Shown here piece by piece: positions 45,920-58,172 of a DNA stretch of 64,000 bases; position 1 is the stretch's first letter; the number at the start of each line of letters is the position of its first letter. The notes under the pieces were generated by a model that worked only from the letters and a program-made list of their open reading frames with translations, had not been told where the DNA came from and did no database searches. Origin of the DNA: Begonia masoniana (taxonomy: Eukaryota; Streptophyta; Magnoliopsida; Cucurbitales; Begoniaceae); the NCBI GenBank assembly GCA_022432975.1, contig CM039508.1, positions 20,787,213 through 20,851,212 of the forward strand, read 5' to 3'. The translations under genes were made by a program, and so were the position numbers.

Positions 45920-46828
45920 TCTAGCACTTAGGACAAACAGGTTTCTGTGCAGCCCCTTGGACCTGCTTGCCTTTCTCACGATCGTTGCCTCCCTCTAAGG
46001 GCCTTTTAACGCCCCGTTGTTGTTGTTGCTGTGGTTGTGCCCTCGGTTGCCAACCTTTATTCTGAGGTCGTGGCTGTATCTCCCGAAAGAACCCTCTAGC
46101 TGGCTCCCTCGGTTTAACTGAACTCTGATCTAAAGCCTCAATCTCCAGTGCTCTGGCCACTATCTCATCATAGGATATATTCCGCACCTCTGATATCGTA
46201 AGACTCTTCCGAATTTCTTGGCCAAGCCCCTGTACAAATCGGCGTACCTTGTCCTCATTGACACTGACTTGACGTGGCGCAAATCGTGACAGTGCCTCAA
46301 ACCTCCTCACATACTCGGCAATCGAACCAACTTGCCGCACTGCATAAATTCAATAATTTTTGCCTCCCGCACTGTATGGCTGAAGTATTTGTCATAAAAT
46401 ATCATCTTGAAGCGCTCCCAACTCATAATCGTCGTGTTGGTGGTTGTCCTGATCGAATCCCATCAAAATTGGGCATCCAACGCTAAGTGGTAGCTAACCA
46501 ATGCAACCTTCTCTCCATCCTTAATGCTTGCATAGGCCAGCATGTCCTCCATGGTTCGAATCCACTCCTCAGCTGAAGAGGGATCCGTAGACTGTGCGTT
46601 GAACACCGGAGGTTGGAGCATCTAAAACCTCTCTATCCCACGGTTACCCGGAGTAGCTGTCTCCCGGGCCCTAGCACCATCACGGTCTATCAGGGTGCCT
46701 AGCTGTTGGGACTGTCTCTCCATTTGTTGGGCCTGACACTCCATATGTTGGGACTGTTGGGCAATAAAATCCTTAAGAGTGTCTATCATATCGTCTCAGT
46801 CATCTCGGTCGTTTCCTTGACGCACCAT
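45920..46828 (-). pseudogene. gag of minus-strand gypsy element
   Basis: The frame starts about 46,828 (MVRQGNDRDD) with early stops. It shows a glutamine-rich segment (about 46,690-46,790), PPVFNAQSTDPSSAEEWI, the LVSYHLALDAQF region and, after a break, an open stretch from 46,340 with SIAEYVRRFEALSRFAP. A basic, glutamine-rich region and CPKC end the protein. It resembles the gag at 21,656 in layout. Confidence 0.8.
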
Positions 46829-46978
46829 ATTTATATAATTCCTATAAAGGTTAAAAGCACACAATTCTAAGAAAACGAACTTAAAGAAAACATATAAACA
46901 TACTTACAGTTGAGGAAGGATGTTCACGTAGTGGCTGTGCAGTCGAGCAGTCTACAGAACCGTTTTTAAAACCTGGGG

Positions 46979-46991
46979 GGCTCTGATACCA
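46979..46991 (-). other. Primer-binding site of minus-strand gypsy
   Basis: The minus strand reads TGGTATCAGAGCC next to the LTR end at 46,999; initiator Met tRNA type. Confidence 0.85.
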
Positions 46992-46998
46992 TTAAACA

Positions 46999-49598
46999 GT
47001 AGCGACCCTTACCCGTATCCTAATTTTCCGTATAAATTTTTCATTTTAATTTACAGTTTAAGCGGAACTTAAACTAAAATCGAAATAGTTAACATTGTTT
47101 GGAAAATCAATTGAATCTAAGTTGTTAAACTATTTAAACAATACTTAAAACAATTAAAATAAGACAATAAAAATCATTTTAAACCATTAAAATTAAAGCG
47201 AGGACAGGAGGGACATTTGTCCCGAAATTGGCGGGGGCGATCGATTCCCAAAACCAGCGATCGATCGCCAGTACCAAATATTGGAGGGGCGAACAATCAC
47301 CCCTCCTTGTGACCATCGATCGCCTCGCAATCGATGGTCAGGCGATCGATCGCCCCTTTTTTGGGCGATCGATCGCCACACTCTCTGGAATTTTTCCAGA
47401 GAGTGGCGACCTTTGGGCGATCGATCCCCACCTTTGGGTGATCGATCGCCACCCTCCCTGGAATTGGATTCCAGGGAGTACCTCCCTCTCCCTTTCCTTT
47501 TCCTTTCCCTTTCCTTCTTTGTTTCCCTTTTCCTTGCATTCATACACACATAACCAAACTTCAACATACTCTACTCCATAAACACGTAATATACAATCAC
47601 TCAAACCTCACCCAATTCACACTTCACCGATCACCCGAAATAAGCGACTCAAAACGCAATTAAAACCAAGTACATTTTCATGAAAACGAACTGCATGGTT
47701 CCGTTCGAAAACCAAACATTTCCTCTTGCTAAAACCACCAAGCAGTTCATAAAAATCTTGATAAAAATCTTAACAAAACGTTTTATAAATTCAATTTACC
47801 AAAACGTTTAAAAAACATCAAAACGTAACCTATCAACTAATCAGATCCAAGCATCCTAATATGTTCAACTATACAATTTTCCTACGATCTAACTACCGTG
47901 TTCCCAAAACATAGGCTTACTTCCCCTACGGGTCAAAAGGAGCATCGACTGCCCAGCGCACTCCCACGGGCCATCCTCTTTCAACTGCATTATTCCTCGG
48001 GTGGAGGGATTTCGTCCTCACCTATGTCAAGATCACCTACACCATAAAGACACCTATGAGATAAAAATCTCAGCAAGCTCTACGTAAATACTAATGCATG
48101 ATCATGTTTGCTCAATGCTATGAAAACCGTCCATGTAATTTCATATATAAGTACGTGTTAGTCTATGGTTATCGAAAATGCTCGACAGATGGATAGGGCA
48201 CGTCCAGCGGTTAGACAACCCACACCATCTGAAGGGAGGAAAACCCGCTCACCACGGAACGCCAGGTCTGAACCTCATCTCCGATAACCCCACGTCATGG
48301 TTATTTACTGTGATACTTTACTTGCCTTTACATGCATGTTCTTTTCATGGAATCCGTGTATAAATTCATTTTCATGACATTTTTAAAACCGTGATGCATG
48401 AATAGTTCAATATAAACATAAACATACATAAAGAGCATACCATCAAAATACTACAAATAACATCAAAACACTATAGCAAACAACCTATAGAACAACCGAA
48501 CCTAAACTACCAAATCGAAGCAATTTAAACAAGCACGTCACCAAAACTCCTCGAGACGACTTCGACGTACGGTGTAGGCCTATCGGCCAGAGTAAATCAC
48601 GAGAACTTACCTCGTGCGCGTTGAACTTTAAGCTCCGTCCACGAGCGTTGTTTACCTAAGGCAAATTCACAATTTGTCGTCAATACAAATTCGAATCATT
48701 AATGTCCAATTTTAACGAAATTCTTAACTAAGGAAATTCCTAACGTTCTAACCTAACTAATCGAGGCATTTTAACAAACAATTAACGCTCGATATCTTAG
48801 AACCACCATTAACGAGCTTTCCCCAAAACTCAAAAATTCTTCAATCTCTAATATTCGTCCTAAATCGATTAACTTCGTCCAACAATACTCAATACGTTCA
48901 TTATATTCACAACTACGATAAACCTATAAATTTTATACCCTAAATCACGTTTTTCACAAACCCTAAACGAAACCCTAATCTTTTTTAACTCCGCAAAACT
49001 AAGAACTAAAGACGGGAAACGTTAGAGACTTACTTAGAATCGTGAATGAAGTAGAAAACACAAAGAACCGGAGGTTAATCGGAGAGGAATCGTCGGTGTT
49101 GAGGAGGGATCGCCGCTAGGAGAAGGGAAAATTCGCAGGGGAGGGGTGTTCTGGCGTTTTCGTGAGAAGCAGAGAGAAAGTGAGGGAGAAAAGAGTGAAA
49201 TGTAATAAAAATTAACTTTGTAAATTATCGTTTCGCCCTTCCTTTGATTTTCTATTTGTTTCGTCCTTTATTTCGTTAATTACCCGACGATTCGGTTTCT
49301 CCTAACTCTCTTATTTCACCAATAACTCCAACTTATTATTAGAGATCCATTAAAACTATCCGTTCACAAAACGGACCTCGTTTACTATTTTTACCAAAGT
49401 ATCCTTTATATTACGATAAATGTAATTCTCGTAAAATTAGCGTTACGACTCCTAAAATTCCCAAAATATTCTTAAAATCCTTATTAATTATTAGGATCGT
49501 AATGACACTTTCTTTTCAAGAAACTGACTTAATTTGATATATTTACAAAAATACCATTTACATTAAAATATTAATATTCTGTACAGCCGGGTATTACA
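46999..49598 (-). mobile_element. 5' LTR of minus-strand gypsy (about 2,600 bp)
   Basis: The minus strand begins TGTAATACCCGG at 49,598 and ends GGGTCGCTAC at 46,999, followed by the primer-binding site. Same family as the solo LTR at 11,259. A palindrome and hairpin cluster lies at 47,226-47,485. ACGAGAACTTACCTCGTG near 48,600 is the splice-donor-like block read in reverse. Its 3' partner is missing. Confidence 0.88.
47226..47485. repeat. GCGATCGATCGC palindromes and hairpins in LTR
   Basis: At least two perfect GGCGATCGATCGCC palindromes, several one-sided variants, and two hairpins: CACTCTCTGGAA with its exact complement after a 3-base loop, and CTCCCTGGAA with TTCCAGGGAG. They are shared with the solo LTR at 13,182-13,335, where copies are fewer. 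Confidence 0.85.
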
Positions 49599-50205
49599 CT
49601 AGCATTGCGGTTTCGTCATATGAGGCTTTATATGGGAGATCATGTAGATCACCATTGTGTTGGGCTAATGTCAAAGAGCGCATTACTTTTGAGACCGATT
49701 TAATTCAAAAAACCACAGAAAAGGTGCAAACTATTAAAGAACGACCGAGAAAGATTCAGAGTCGACATAAAAATTATGCAGACATTCTGAGAAAAGAAGG
49801 TTGATTTGAAGCCGATGACTTTGTAGTTTTGAAAGTTTGATAGCATCATGGCACTAAGTGTTTCGGTGTGTAGGAAAAGGTAGCTCCTAGGTATATTGGG
49901 CAATTGAGAAATATTGAGCGATTTGGTACAGTGGCCTATCGATTGGAATTACTATCACAATTGAATTATGTTCACAATGTCTTCCATATTTCTATACTCA
50001 AAAGTATATTCTTCAAAAACTTTCTCTTTTGGGCTATGAGATTAAAGTTTTTCATCGTCGTGAAATACTTTTGGTTTGGTTTTATTGGAAGAACCATATG
50101 AAAGAGAAGCCACTTGAGAAATTAAATATAAGATGATGACAAAGTATCCCAACTTAGTTGAAGTCACTCTTGAGATTATTCCAAATTTCATGAACGGAAT
50201 TTTCG
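49599..50205 (+). pseudogene. Integrase C-terminus and chromodomain remnant of a Tekay-like element
   Basis: Translation gives SYEALYGRSCRSPLCW, IQSRHKNYADILRKEG, VAPRYIGQL, GTVAYRLELLSQLNYVHNVFHISIL and then degraded chromodomain text (HRREILLVWFYWKNH, TKYPNLV) with stops and shifts. This is the very end of a chromovirus pol. It is immediately followed by a purine tract (GTGGGGGGAA) and an LTR start at 50,218. The upstream nine-tenths of that pol are not in the window. Confidence 0.8.
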
Positions 50206-50217
50206 AAGTGGGGGGAA

Positions 50218-50516
50218 TGTACCAGCTGCTGCATTTCAATAAAAGTAATAAAATAAAAATGATTTATTTGTTCCTTTTTGGTGTAGGCTATTATGTAAAC
50301 ATGAGATTTTCTCCCTTACAGCCAGCAACAGGAGATTTTCTCCCTTACAACCAGCAACTCCTCTCCTATTTGCATATTCCATTTTTTAAATTTCTCTCTC
50401 CCTCTCTCCAAGATTTCAATTTAGCAAAAACCATTATTTATACATGTCGAAGCACCAAAATTCCAGAGAGGAAACCATGCTCAGAGAGAGAAAGAGAGAG
50501 TTTCACCTTTGGTCTA
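50218..50516 (+). mobile_element. 3' LTR start of the Tekay-like element, split by later insertions
   Basis: Starts TGTACCAGCTGC after the purine tract. Matches 37,923-38,200. Interrupted at about 50,517; the next recognisable piece is at 63,576. Confidence 0.65.
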
Positions 50517-52170
50517 TATAACGCCCCAATTTTTAAATTTCAAATTTTAGTTTTTCAATTTGAAACCTTAATTTGAAAATTCTTAAAAATTTTCGAAATT
50601 GATTTGAGCATTAAAAACTTAATTTCAGAATATTGAAAACATCTTTAATTAATAACATTAAATGCGCGGAAGCTTAATCAAAATTTTAAAATTTAAATAA
50701 TCTTGTCAAAAATTAGAAATAAATCCAGAATTAAAATAATTCGTAAAACTTTAAATAATATTTAACATAATTTATTCAAAGTTAACATGCGAAATATCTT
50801 CAAAAACAGAAAATATTAATTTAAACTCTTTTTTTTCAATCCGAAAATATTTTGTTCTTCATCTGTATGCTCGCTTGCCTCTGGAAGGTTCTCGATTACA
50901 ATCATTTCTTCCTTAGATAAAAACTCACCTACATCATAAAATTACAACTATGAGAATAACTTAGTAAGCGAAAATTTGTGCAAGTGCAAAATTAACATTA
51001 ACTTTTACCGAATCATGACCAAACAGTTACATACTAGTTGATACTCATTTCTCAACCTTCGTTCAGACTTAGCCATCTCATTGTCGTTCAGGCTTTGTTA
51101 TCACTTATTTTCTATCAATTCCATTGTATTCATACACATACAAAATATTTTACAAATTTTATCTTTATACAATTCTATGTCAATGCCTAAACATGCATGC
51201 TCAAATATTGAAAACATGTAATAAAATAATTATAAGAAAATAACATAGATTTTGGGATGTAGGGTCGTAGCCAAAATGTTGACAACGTGGAATTTTCACT
51301 CACTTAGATTTCTAGAGGGTAGGGTTGTCGGGATTCTCCAATATTCCAATATTATTTTGCCTAATTAAGTAAAATATTGGTATTAAATTTTAACTTAAAT
51401 AAATCTAATTTCCTGAAGAATTTAGATAGAAATTCCTTACGTGTAATCTGAGGTCGGATAGGATCAAATTGGATCGATTCGGACGACGTTCGGGATTTTT
51501 CCTGCCTATATAAAATATTGGTATTAAATGCCTACTTCAATAAATCCATTTCAAAAAGATTTAGGCGGAAATTCCATATTGGTTTAATCTTAGATTGGTT
51601 CGGGTCAATTCAGTAAAAATTTGGGTTGAGTCTGGCTCAGTTTTGTTTGCTAGGCTAGTTTGGATTGCTGGGCCGATCCAGTTGTATCGGTTTAAGTGAA
51701 CCGATTCTGGGTTATTCAGAAACCTAAACCCTTCTTCCTCCTTCCTTCGCGTTTTGCCCTCTTCACACATAGAACATAGAGGAGCTTCTTTTTGTCTGAG
51801 AAACGTCCGAGGCTTTCAGGTCGGAAAGAGCTGACTCTGAATTCTTCGGCCAGAAAGGAACGAGCTCTGTCGGTTGCTCGACTACTTGGGAGGAGGTGTT
51901 GTCTTCTCAAAAATCGTCACCAGATCTTGGGTAAGGTTGGGCTGCAACCTAGTGCTCGGATCGTTGTTTGGACTTTTTCAGATCGAGTTTCAAATCTTGT
52001 TTTCGACTAAAAATTTATTTTTCAACCCAATCGTTCTTAGATCGCTTTGAGCTTAAAATTTTTAGTATGATGTTTAGGTACGAAGACTTGAGATATTAGA
52101 CCGTTCTGGATTCTTGGACATCCAGATTAATTGGGGTTTGGCTTTCGGCATCTGACTGTGAAATATGAGT
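50517..52170 (-). mobile_element. Old LTR relic, same family as 6,786-8,277
   Basis: Begins TATAACGCCCC on the plus strand, probably a mutated TGTAACGCCCC, the end of a minus-strand LTR. It shares the GCCTCTGGAAGGTTCTCGAT, CACCTACATCA and GATGTAGGGTCGTAGCC blocks with the 6.8-kb relic and lacks the TRIM found there (empty site near 51,155). The right boundary is not clear. Open frames of 64-72 codons here are not convincing. Confidence 0.55.
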
Positions 52171-52195
52171 TATTTTAAGGCGTGTTCTGGTATGA

Positions 52196-52200
52196 ATAAC
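52196..52200. repeat. TSD ATAAC, left copy (copia insertion)
   Basis: Matches 63,571-63,575 exactly. Confidence 0.85.
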
Positions 52201-52560
52201 TGGTATCAGAGAGAGGTTTATATTGTCTAAGTTGTTTATCTAAGAGATATTACTATATCTGAAATGGCATTCAACATTAACAATACACAAATAGAAGGTC
52301 AGGCAACAAATAGACCTCCATTCTTTGATGGTAGTGACTATGTCTATTGGAAGGCTAGAATGAAAATATTCATTCAAGCCATAGACTATGAGACCTGGTG
52401 TATTATAGAAAATGGTCCTTTTAAGGCCATGAAAACTGTTGATGGGAAAAGTATCCCTAAAGACTCTTCTGAGTTAACTGAGTCCGATAAGAGAAATCTA
52501 AGCCTTAATGCTAAGGCAGTAAACACCTTGTACTGTGCCTTAAATAGAGATGAATTTAAG
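52201..52560 (+). mobile_element. Extra copia 5' internal fragment (PBS plus gag start)
   Basis: Starts exactly with primer-binding site TGGTATCAGAG and carries the leader and first 99 codons of gag (ATG at 52,264). It matches 53,085-53,444 with about five differences. The gag frame here has TGG where the main copy has a TAG stop. It is joined at 52,560 to the middle of an LTR. No LTR precedes it; ATAAC does. Confidence 0.9.
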
Positions 52561-53082
52561 AAGCATTCAATTCTGTGAAGCATTTTTTACAGAGTATATA
52601 AGCAGAAGAAAAGACTCGAAGACTAACTTTTGCGAATTTGATTTCCTGAGCCCTAACGTGAAAATCATACTCTGTATTCTCAATCTACATCTCTCTACTC
52701 CAAAACTTGAGATTCTGTTTTGAGAGTTTGTAGATTATTGTAATCTATCATTCAAACCTGAAAATCCTGTAAGGCAGTGGATTGACGCCCGCAAAGTTCA
52801 ATCCAGGATTGTGAAAGGCTGTGGATCGAAGCCCGTAAGTTCGATCAGATTTTCTCGTTGAGGAGAAGTAAGAAATCTTCAAGGGAGAGCCTTGGAGCGT
52901 GGACGTAGGCAGTTTGGCCGAACCACGTAAAAATACTGGTGTCGAATTTCTCTTTCTCTCTCTTTATATTATTTGATTACTTGTGCTAAATCTAAGTTTA
53001 ATCAAGAAGAGAAATTAGGTTGAATCGCAATTAAAATTAAAAAGTCTAATTCACCCCCCTCTTAGACAATTCTGATCCTACA
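52561..53082 (+). mobile_element. Truncated 5' LTR of copia element (522 bp)
   Basis: Corresponds to 63,049-63,570, the last 522 bp of the full 3' LTR, with about three differences. It keeps the TATA box (GTATATAAGCAG), R and U5 but lacks the 938-bp upstream part with the motif module. It ends GATCCTACA. Confidence 0.92.
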
Positions 53083-53084
53083 AT

Positions 53085-53096
53085 TGGTATCAGAGC
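53085..53096 (+). other. Primer-binding site of copia element
   Basis: TGGTATCAGAGC, two bases after the LTR end; initiator Met tRNA type. Confidence 0.92.
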
Positions 53097-53147
53097 GAGG
53101 TTTATATTGTCTAAGTTGTTTATCTAAGAGATATTGCTATATCTGAA

Positions 53148-54722
53148 ATGGCATTCAACATTAACAATACACAAATAGAAGGTCAGGCAACAAATAGACC
53201 TCCATTCTTTGATGGTAGTGACTATGTCTATTGGAAGGCTAGAATGAAAATATTCATTCAAGCCATAGACTATGAGACCTAGTGTATTATAGAAAATGGT
53301 CCTTTTAAGGCCATGAAAACTGTTGATGGGAAAAGTATCCCTAAGGACTCTTCTGAGTTAACTGAGTCTGATAAGAGAAATCTAAGCCTTAATGCTAAGG
53401 CAGTAAACACCTTGTACTGTGCCTTAAATAGAGATGAATTTAATAGGGTACAAGGGTGTGAAAGTGCTCAAGAAATTTGGCACTTGTTAGAGATCACACA
53501 CGAAGGGACAAATCAAGTTAAAGAAAGTAAATTGAGCATGTTAGTTCATGAATATGAACTGTTTTCCATGGAAAAAGGAGAAACCATCAGTTCTATGTTT
53601 ACTCAATTTACTAACATCACTAACGGTCTTAAAGCTCTTGGTAAGACTTACTCAGGTGAAGAACAGGTAAGGAAACTTCTGAGATGCCTACTGAGAGCAT
53701 GGCAACCAAAGGTGACTGCCATTCAGGAAGCAAAGGATCTCAAAGCCTTAAAGCTTGAGGAGCTCATTGGATCTCTCATGACGCATGAGATCACAATGAG
53801 AGCAAACGAAAAGGAGGACCTCAAGGAGAAGGAGGTAACAAGAAAAAAGGACATTGCTCTAAAGGCTTCCTCAAGTAAGCAAGAGGAATCAGAAGAAGAA
53901 GAAGAAGAAGATGAGGATATTGCACTCATCACTAGGAGGTTCAGTAAGTTTCTGCAACGAAAGAGGTTGCAGGGAAAAAGATTTCCGAAGGGTGAGAAAT
54001 CTCAAAAGGAAAAGGAAATCACGTGCTTTGGGTGTGGAAAGCTTGGACATATGAAGACAGACTGTCCACAAGCAAAGAAGGGTCCCAAGAAGTTCAAGAA
54101 AAGGGCAATGAAAGCCACTTGGGATGATAGTGAAGAAGACGCCTCTTCATCAGAAGATGAGGAAGTAGCAAACCTGTGCTTTATGGCACACGAGGACAAG
54201 GTTAGTTCTTCTTCTTCTAGTATTATCAGTGACAGTGATAGTGATGACGATGAAGGTAATCTAATTGATGCCTTCAATGATTTAGTTAAACAGTTTGGCA
54301 TGTTAAAAACTAAATACAATACTTTGAAAAAGGAAAATGGAAACATGGTAGAAATACATGCCAAGGAAACTAATTTGCATGTCAGAGAGATTGATGAGCT
54401 TAAAAGCAAAAACGAAGATTTGAATAATATTATTCTGAACTTCACTAAGGGCGAAAAATTATTTAAGATGGTAATAGGAGGACAGAGAGCAAATTTTGAC
54501 AGAACAAGATTAGGTTATGACAAGCCTAATAAAAAGAAAGCTTTTAAGAATTTCTTTGTGAAATCGTCTACCTGCCATGCTTGCAATGGGTTAGGACATA
54601 AGTCATATGAATGCCCTTTGAAATTAAACAAGAAATCAAGCAATAAACTTCAATGGGTTCCTAAGGGAACCAGACCTAACACTAGGACCCAAAAGATTTG
54701 GGTACCTAAGAAGACAACCTGA
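53148..54722 (+). pseudogene. gag of copia (Sirevirus-like) element, one in-frame stop
   Basis: A 524-residue capsid/nucleocapsid protein starting MAFNINNTQIEG. It has the copia gag N-terminal domain (PPFFDGSDYVYWKARMKIF), a central EIWHLL...LSMLVHEYELF region, acidic stretches, and two CCHC knuckles: CFGCGKLGHMKTDC near residue 293 and CHACNGLGHKSYEC near residue 476. Codon 45 (53,280-53,282) is TAG; the duplicate at 52,264 has TGG (Trp), so this is a G-to-A nonsense change. Downstream of it the frame is open to the TGA at 54,720. pol follows in another frame, nine bases later. Confidence 0.9.
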
Positions 54723-54730
54723 TTTCTGTT

Positions 54731-57700
54731 TTGCAGGTTGACTGCTCTCCCGGGACAAATCTGTGGTACCTTGACAGTGGTTGCTCAAGGCATATGACGG
54801 GAGACTCAACCAAGTTTGTTGTTGTCAACAAGAAGAAAGGAAGTGTTACTTTTGGTGGAAACCAAAAAGGGAAAATTGTTGGCATTGGCAATATAGGTAA
54901 TCCTTTTCATCCTATCATTGAAAATGTTTTGCTAGTAGAAGGATTAAAACATAACCTGCTTAGCATAAGTCAGTTGTGTGACAAGGGCTATAAAGTAACT
55001 TTCAAATCAAATGCTTGTGTGATCAAAGACATTTCAACTAACCATATTTTGTTTAATGGATTCAGAAAAGAGAATGTCTATATTGTTGATCTGAATGTTT
55101 TTGAGCATGTTGTTGAGAAGTGTTTTGTTGTTAATTCTCTTAATGACTGTTGGTCTTGGCATAGAAGATTAGGACACGTAGGGATGGATACCTTAGCTAA
55201 GATTACTAAGGAGAATTTAGTTAGAGGGATCCCTAAGATATCCTTTGAGAAGGATAAAGTCTGTGAAGCTTGTCAAATGGGCAAGCAGATCAAAAGCTCT
55301 TTTGCTTCTAAGAATTCAATTTCTACTTCTAAGCCTCTCCAACTCCTTCACATGGACCTCTTCGGCCCTTCCAATATAGCCAGTCTAGGTGGCAAATTCT
55401 ATGCCTTTGTCATTGTTGATGACTTTTCTAGATTTACTTGGGTTCATTTTCTGAAGTCTAAGGATGAGACGTTTGACACCTTTTCTAGTTTTAGGAAAAG
55501 AGTTCAAAATGAAAAGGAGCTCACCATTGTTGCTATTCGTAGTGATCATGGTGGAGAGTTTGAAAATGAGAAATTTGAACTCCTGTGTCTCAAATATGGA
55601 ATTGAGCACAATTTCTCTTCTCCTAGGACCCCTCAGCAAAATGGTGTTGTTGAGAGGAAGAATAGGTCCCTTCAAGAACTTGCTAGGACTATGCTTAATG
55701 AAAACACCCTTCCTAAGTATTTCTGGGCTGAAGCTGTAGCGACAGCCTGTTATGTGCTTAATCGGGTCTCCATAAGACCTATTCTAGAGAAAACTCCCTA
55801 TGAACTTTGGAATGGCAAGACTCCTACTGTTAAGTATTTTAGAGCTTTCGGTTGCAAATGTTTCATTCTTAATACTAAGGATAACTTAGGAAAATTCGAT
55901 TCCAAATCCGATCTTGGAATTTTTCTAGGATATTCTTTGACCAGTAAAGCATACAGAGTTTTCAATAGAAGAACTCTTGTTGTAGAGGAATCCGTTCATG
56001 TCAACTTTGATGAGTCTCCTCAACACACAATAAATGTGGATGAGGATGATGGTGTAAATTGTCAATTAGACTCTCTTTCCTTAGAAAAACCTACTGATCC
56101 CTCTCAAGCAGAAAAATCTTTAGAACCATCTTCTACATCTCTTGATATAATTCCTGTCAAGGATAAAAATCCTACTTTACCTAGAGATTGGAAATATGTC
56201 AGAAATCATCCAATAGATGAGGTCTTAGGTGATCCTTCTTTAGGAGTTAAGACTAGATCCTCTCTTAGGAATCTCTGTGCCAATGTGGCATTTATATCTC
56301 AAGTAGAACCTAAGAAGTTTGAAGAGGCCGAGTGTGATGAAAACTGGATTTTAGCTATGCAAGAGGAGCTAAATCAATTTGAAAGGAGCAAGGTATGGGA
56401 ACTTGTTCCAAGGCCTAAGGATCGTCCCATTATTGGAACTAAATGGGTTTACAAGAACAAATTGGATGAAAATGGAATCGTGGTCAGAAATAAGGCTAGG
56501 CTAGTTGCTAAAGGTTACAATCAAGAAGAAGGAATAGATTTTGAGGAAACCTTTGCACCTGTGGCTAGATTAGAATCCATTAGGATGCTCTTAGCCTATG
56601 CTTGCTACAAAAACTTCACACTCTTTCAAATGGATGTAAAGAGTGCCTTCTTAAATGGTTATATTCAGGAAGAAGTTTATGTAGAGCAGCCCCTAGGATT
56701 TGAAGACTTTGCTAAACCGAATCATGTGTATAGACTTATGAAAGCTCTTTATGGTCTTAAGCAGGCTCCTAGAGCTTGGTATGACAGATTGAGGAATTTC
56801 CTTGAGGAAAGGAGTTTCAAAAAGGGTAACACCGACTCAACTCTGTTTACCAGGCAAAAGGATAAGGACATTCTGCTGGTTCAAATATATGTCGATGACA
56901 TTATTTTTGGATCAACCAATGTCAACATGTGTAATGAGTTTTCTTCCCTCATGCAAAGTGAATTTGAAATGAGTATGATGGGGGAGTTAAAGTTCTTCTT
57001 AGGATTCCAGATTAATCAGTCTCCTGATGGAATTTTCTTCTGTCAAGAAAAGTACATTAAGGAACTCCTTAAGAAATTCGGATTAGAAACTGTCAAATCC
57101 TCTAAAACTCCCATGAGTACCACTACTAAATTGGACAAGGATGAAAATGGTATAAGTGTGGATATCAAGAAATATCGTGGTATGATTGGTTCTCTGTTGT
57201 ATCTGACTGCTAGTAGGCCAGATATACTCTTTAGTGTTTGTCTGTGTGCTAGATTTCAAGCTGCCCCTGAGGAATCTCACTTATCAGCTGTCAAAAGAAT
57301 TTTCAAATATTTAAGTGGGACTCATGATTTAGGATTATGGTATCCGAAGGGCACATCCTTTGATCTAGTAGGTTATTCAGATTCTGACTATGCTGGTTGT
57401 CTAATTGATAGAAAGAGCACCAGTGGCACTTGTCAATTCTTAGGAGAATCTCTAGTGTCTTGGTATTCTAAGAAACAGAATTCTGTTGCACTCTCAACTG
57501 CAGAAAGTGAATATATTGCTGCAGGCAGTTGTTGTGCACAAATGTTATGGATGAAACAAACACTAGAAGACTATAATCTGTTTTATGATAGGATTCCTAT
57601 TCGGTGTGATAACACCAGTGCCATCAACATTTCTAAAAATCCTATTCAGCACTCTAGAACCAAACATATTGATATTAGGTATCATTTCATTAGAGATCAT

Positions 57701-57838
57701 GTTCAAAGAGTAGATATCACTCTAGAGTTCGTTAATTCTGTAGATCAACTTGCAGACATATTTACCAAGCCTTTGGATGAGAAGACCTTCAATAATATTA
57801 GAATCAGGCTAGGACTCATTCGTGTTGGGAAAAACTAA
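54731..57838 (+). CDS. pol polyprotein of copia (Sirevirus-like) element, uninterrupted
   Basis: 1,035 codons open. In copia order: protease ([12 protein letters not shown], residues 13-24), integrase zinc finger (HRRLGHVG...CEACQMGKQ), integrase core (HMDLFGPSN near 206, RSDHGGEFE near 270, [11 protein letters not shown] near 305), reverse transcriptase from about residue 537 with YVDDIIFGS near 720, and RNase H (YSDSDYAGC near 880, [10 protein letters not shown] near 923, KHIDIRYHF near 975). All catalytic motifs look intact. There is no ATG at its start; expression probably needs a frameshift or splicing from gag (TTTTGCAG|GTT just before it resembles an acceptor). It is the only unbroken transposon polymerase in the window and could act in trans. 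Confidence 0.93.
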   Translation: MQVDCSPGTNLWYLDSGCSRHMTGDSTKFVVVNKKKGSVTFGGNQKGKIVGIGNIGNPFHPIIENVLLVEGLKHNLLSISQLCDKGYKVTFKSNACVIKDISTNHILFNGFRKENVYIVDLNVFEHVVEKCFVVNSLNDCWSWHRRLGHVGMDTLAKITKENLVRGIPKISFEKDKVCEACQMGKQIKSSFASKNSISTSKPLQLLHMDLFGPSNIASLGGKFYAFVIVDDFSRFTWVHFLKSKDETFDTFSSFRKRVQNEKELTIVAIRSDHGGEFENEKFELLCLKYGIEHNFSSPRTPQQNGVVERKNRSLQELARTMLNENTLPKYFWAEAVATACYVLNRVSIRPILEKTPYELWNGKTPTVKYFRAFGCKCFILNTKDNLGKFDSKSDLGIFLGYSLTSKAYRVFNRRTLVVEESVHVNFDESPQHTINVDEDDGVNCQLDSLSLEKPTDPSQAEKSLEPSSTSLDIIPVKDKNPTLPRDWKYVRNHPIDEVLGDPSLGVKTRSSLRNLCANVAFISQVEPKKFEEAECDENWILAMQEELNQFERSKVWELVPRPKDRPIIGTKWVYKNKLDENGIVVRNKARLVAKGYNQEEGIDFEETFAPVARLESIRMLLAYACYKNFTLFQMDVKSAFLNGYIQEEVYVEQPLGFEDFAKPNHVYRLMKALYGLKQAPRAWYDRLRNFLEERSFKKGNTDSTLFTRQKDKDILLVQIYVDDIIFGSTNVNMCNEFSSLMQSEFEMSMMGELKFFLGFQINQSPDGIFFCQEKYIKELLKKFGLETVKSSKTPMSTTTKLDKDENGISVDIKKYRGMIGSLLYLTASRPDILFSVCLCARFQAAPEESHLSAVKRIFKYLSGTHDLGLWYPKGTSFDLVGYSDSDYAGCLIDRKSTSGTCQFLGESLVSWYSKKQNSVALSTAESEYIAAGSCCAQMLWMKQTLEDYNLFYDRIPIRCDNTSAINISKNPIQHSRTKHIDIRYHFIRDHVQRVDITLEFVNSVDQLADIFTKPLDEKTFNNIRIRLGLIRVGKN

Positions 57839-58172
57839 GGGTATTCCTCTGTTATTAGATCCTATGTAATTGAGTGTTTCTGTGTTGTGAAGCACCGGTA
57901 GATACTGTGTATTTCTCTAGTCATCGGTAGTTACATCTCTATCGGCAGATGCAGTGTTTTCTATCCCATCGGAAGCTGTACTGCTTAATCTGCTGACACG
58001 TGTAACCCATCGGAAGATGTATTCCTCAATCTGCCGACACGTATGTCTTCTTCGTCTGGCGATGAGTTATTTCTTTTAAATTCATTCTTCTTCGCCCAGA
58101 CACTTTACTTTTCGCGCTCTTTCTGTAAACCCCTGCCCTACCAAATCTTCTCTGTCGAATCCTCTTCTAGAA
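57839..58172 (+). promoter_or_regulatory. Spacer with inverted motif module between pol and extra ORF
   Basis: Holds CATCGGTAG, TATCGGCAGATG, CATCGGAAGATG and CTGCCGACACGTATG, the same word family as the LTR module but mostly in the other orientation. CACGTG-like cores occur (GACACGTGTAAC). It may drive or regulate the downstream frame; inferred only. Confidence 0.35.

Noticed and set aside
47193..47604. Several frames rich in Asp-Arg-Ser-Ile-Ala on both strands
   Set aside because: They arise from the GATCGATCG palindrome cluster in an LTR.
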